This document shows, piece by piece, positions 4,721 to 6,357 of a stretch of 6,357 nt of DNA. The notes under the pieces were generated by a model that had not been told where the DNA came from, searched no databases, and saw only the letters and a program-made list of their open reading frames with translations. The DNA is from Oligoflexia bacterium (GTDB lineage Bacteria > Myxococcota_A > UBA796 > UBA2385): the NCBI GenBank assembly GCA_013152105.1, contig JAADHA010000079.1:1-6357 (forward strand), written 5' to 3'. Every line of letters starts with the position of its first letter. Position 1 is the first letter of the stretch. The position numbers and the translations under genes are program-made.

Positions 4721-6357
4721 TCACGGCAGCCCACCCCCCAGCATCAGCCAAACAGCACCGGCTTCGGATCCTCCATCGTCGTCTCCGGTGCCGCCGACCC
4801 ACAGGTCTGGGAAGCCGTCGGCGTTGGTGTCAGCGCTCAGGGCGACCGCCGCGCCAGATCCGTCACCACCGGAGTCCCCGATCAGGCGCGCGTCCGAATA
4901 GGTCAGGTCCCAGACCCCAGAGACCGGGCCGTAGATGACATAGCTGGTACCCGAACTGGATCCGCCCAGGTCCGAGCCCGGGGCTCCGACAACCACATCG
5001 TCCGTGCCGTCGCCGTCCAGGTCGCGCCCTCCCGCAACCGCCGAGCCGGCCTTGTCCGACGCGGATTGCCCCAACAGCTTGGCGTCGGCAGAGGCCAGCG
5101 AGTAGCGCCCAGAGACCGGACCGTAGACAATATAGGCGGCGCCAGACTCGGCCCCCGCATCGTCCACACCGCTGGCGCCCACCAGGATATCACCGTAGCC
5201 ATCACCGTTCTGATCCCCGGCGCTGGCCACAGCACAGCCGGTGTTGTCGGAGAGAGACTCACCCAGCAAGAGCGCGTCGGCGTCGGACAGGGACATCAGC
5301 CCGGTGGTGCCGCCGGACACCAGGTAGACCAGCGGGACGGTCACGCCCGCGCCAGATGTGCCGTCCTTGGACGCTCCGATGAGCATGTCATCCAGCCCAT
5401 CCCCGTCCACATCGCCCGCACCGCTCAGCCCGCTGGAGACCCGCTCACCAAAGGCCACTCCGTCCATCTCCAGGGACGCAGTTGACAGGTCCATGGTGCC
5501 GCTGCTGGGACCGGACACCAGGTAGGCCGCCCCCGAGAGCGTGTCACCGGCGTTGCTCCACAGGGCCCCAACCAGCAGATCGCCACGGCCATCGCCGTCC
5601 ACGTCGCCCGCGTCAGCCAGGGTCATGCCCGCGACATCATCACTGGTCTCGCCGACGAGGATAGCGTCAGCGTCGCTGATGTCCCAAGCGCCGCTGAGTG
5701 GACCCCGGAAGATATAGACCGCGCCTGCGTCCGTGCCGCCATAGTCATCGCCAGGCACGCCGATGGCGAGCTCGGCCAGGCCATCGTCGTTGGTGTCTCG
5801 CAGCAGCGTGACCGCTGTGCCCGTCGCATCGTTGGTGTCAGCCGAGGACACGACCGCCGTCGCGGTGGACAGATCAACGACCCCGCTGAGGGCACCGGTC
5901 ATCAGGAAGACGGCACCACCACCGCTGCCAGCGCGGTCGCTGCCCGGCGCACCGACCAGGATGTCGGCCAGGCCATCTCCGTCTACGTCACCGCCGTCCA
6001 AGGCGCCGCCACCGCCCGCGACCGCGTAGCCCGCGGAGTCACCGCCCTCTTCGCCGACCAGCTTGGTGCGCGCATCGGCAAGATCCACATCACCCAGCAT
6101 GCCGCAGGCGTCATCCGTGACGCCGTCGCAGTTGTTGTCCACGCCATCGCCGCAGATGTCCACGGCACCGGGCGACACGGTCGGATCGCTGTCATCACAG
6201 TCTGTGTCTTCGGCCACGTAGCCAGCAGGCGCCTCACAGCCAGCGGCAAGGTCTGTCGGGTCGCCGTAGCCATCGCCGTCGCCGTCGCCATACCAGATCA
6301 GCTCATCAGCGGCGCCCGCCTCGTCCACCTCGCCGTTGCAGTCATCGTCCACGCCAT
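4721..6357 (-). CDS. Secreted-type protein with MopE metal-binding motifs and seven-bladed FG-GAP propeller (5' end off window)
   Basis: Open from the right window edge to TGA at 4723-4721, about 545 residues visible. Residues are numbered from the GTG at 6352, which is not a likely start: it is the Val of a canonical DGVDDDCNG motif, so coding continues upstream. Residues 1-13 and 49-81 are Cys/Asp-rich MopE-type putative metal-binding units (DTDCDDSDP, DGVDNNCDG), separated by WYGDGDGDGYGDP (20-32). Residues 91-543 are seven FG-GAP repeats as in integrin alpha-chains, each with a calcium-type loop D-x-[DN]-x-D-G-x-x-[DE]. Seven blades predict one closed propeller. The protein ends right after the last blade (VWLMLGGGLP), with no C-terminal sorting domain. 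Such proteins are usually exported and bind ligands or surfaces in a calcium-dependent way; export is inferred, since the signal peptide would be off-window. The downstream Ig-like gene begins within a few tens of bases. Confidence 0.93.
   Translation of the reverse strand, partial: GVDDDCNGEVDEAGAADELIWYGDGDGDGYGDPTDLAAGCEAPAGYVAEDTDCDDSDPTVSPGAVDICGDGVDNNCDGVTDDACGMLGDVDLADARTKLVGEEGGDSAGYAVAGGGGALDGGDVDGDGLADILVGAPGSDRAGSGGGAVFLMTGALSGVVDLSTATAVVSSADTNDATGTAVTLLRDTNDDGLAELAIGVPGDDYGGTDAGAVYIFRGPLSGAWDISDADAILVGETSDDVAGMTLADAGDVDGDGRGDLLVGALWSNAGDTLSGAAYLVSGPSSGTMDLSTASLEMDGVAFGERVSSGLSGAGDVDGDGLDDMLIGASKDGTSGAGVTVPLVYLVSGGTTGLMSLSDADALLLGESLSDNTGCAVASAGDQNGDGYGDILVGASGVDDAGAESGAAYIVYGPVSGRYSLASADAKLLGQSASDKAGSAVAGGRDLDGDGTDDVVVGAPGSDLGGSSSGTSYVIYGPVSGVWDLTYSDARLIGDSGGDGSGAAVALSADTNADGFPDLWVGGTGDDDGGSEAGAVWLMLGGGLP
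4724..6082 (-). repeat. Seven tandem FG-GAP blade repeats, about 192 nt period
   Basis: Calcium loops begin at residues 122, 186, 250, 314, 380, 444 and 508 of the visible protein, giving spacings of 64, 64, 64, 66, 64 and 64 residues. Consensus per blade: DA-x-L-x-GE-x-x-D-x-x-G, then D-x-DGDG-x-x-D-x-L-x-VGAPG-x-D, then GA-x-YL-x-x-GP-x-SG-x-x-DLS. Blade 4 (about 292-357) is the most divergent and carries the two extra residues. Blade 2 ends its loop in Glu, and blade 7 has NAD in place of DGD. The blades differ in sequence, so duplication is old. Confidence 0.9.
6110..6357 (-). other. MopE-type Cys/Asp metal-binding motif region
   Basis: Two DG-V-D-[DN]-[DN]-C-[DN]-G units, at the window edge and at residues 69-77, bracket a DGDGDGYGD stretch (23-31) and a DTDCDDSDPTVSPGA block (49-63). 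This is the repeat pattern of the putative metal-binding motif named after MopE, common in secreted proteins of Myxococcota. More copies probably lie upstream of the window. Confidence 0.85.

Noticed and set aside
4724..6082. Possible CRISPR or DNA-level tandem array because of about 192-base periodicity
   Set aside because: The period comes from protein blades; nucleotide copies are diverged and translate as FG-GAP repeats, without short identical repeats and spacers.
6350..6352. GTG at 6352 as start of the propeller protein
   Set aside because: It encodes the Val of a DGVDDDCNG metal-binding motif whose Gly codon is still visible upstream, and a secreted protein would need a signal peptide; the gene continues beyond the window.

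Overview
The window is GC-rich, tightly packed bacterial DNA. The gene content suggests a member of the Myxococcota (former Deltaproteobacteria) or a close relative: a protein joining MopE-type Cys/Asp metal-binding motifs to a seven-bladed FG-GAP propeller, secreted proteins with Asp/Gly/Ser/Thr linkers, and a class III cyclase resembling mammalian soluble adenylyl cyclase. This assignment rests on gene style; there is no rRNA or other marker here.

Left half (1-2848, all minus strand, transcribed right to left): a compact three-gene operon. The first gene (2848-2099, GTG start with a strong ribosome binding site) encodes a circularly permuted NlpC/P60 (papain-like) enzyme. The second (2088-742) is a class III PLP-dependent aminotransferase whose Shine-Dalgarno abuts the stop codon of the first. 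The third (742 to beyond position 1) starts inside the stop codon of the second (TGATG) and encodes the N-terminal cyclase domain of a soluble-adenylyl-cyclase-like protein. A Cys hydrolase or acyltransferase, an aminotransferase and a nucleotide cyclase in one coupled operon is a combination I do not recognise.

Middle (2849-3342): a gene-free divergent intergenic region of about 490 bp with three short perfect inverted repeats. It presumably carries the promoters for the operon to the left and for the gene to the right. At 3343-4020 (plus strand) is a small secreted, probably lipid-anchored protein with a low-complexity linker and a Cys-containing C-terminal domain of unknown function.

Right part (4049-6357, minus strand): a large secreted-type protein (start beyond the window) with MopE-like motifs followed by exactly seven FG-GAP blades with calcium loops 64 residues apart. 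Downstream of it lies a second secreted Ig-like protein gene whose reading frame is broken three times, always in the same direction. Adding one base at each break restores a continuous protein, and the first restored base recreates a lipobox. The gene is therefore either a fresh pseudogene or a victim of single-base deletion errors in the sequence.

The two most useful points for a reader are the unusual operon, whose cyclase has a substituted base/bicarbonate-site position, and the triple frame break in the Ig-like lipoprotein gene.
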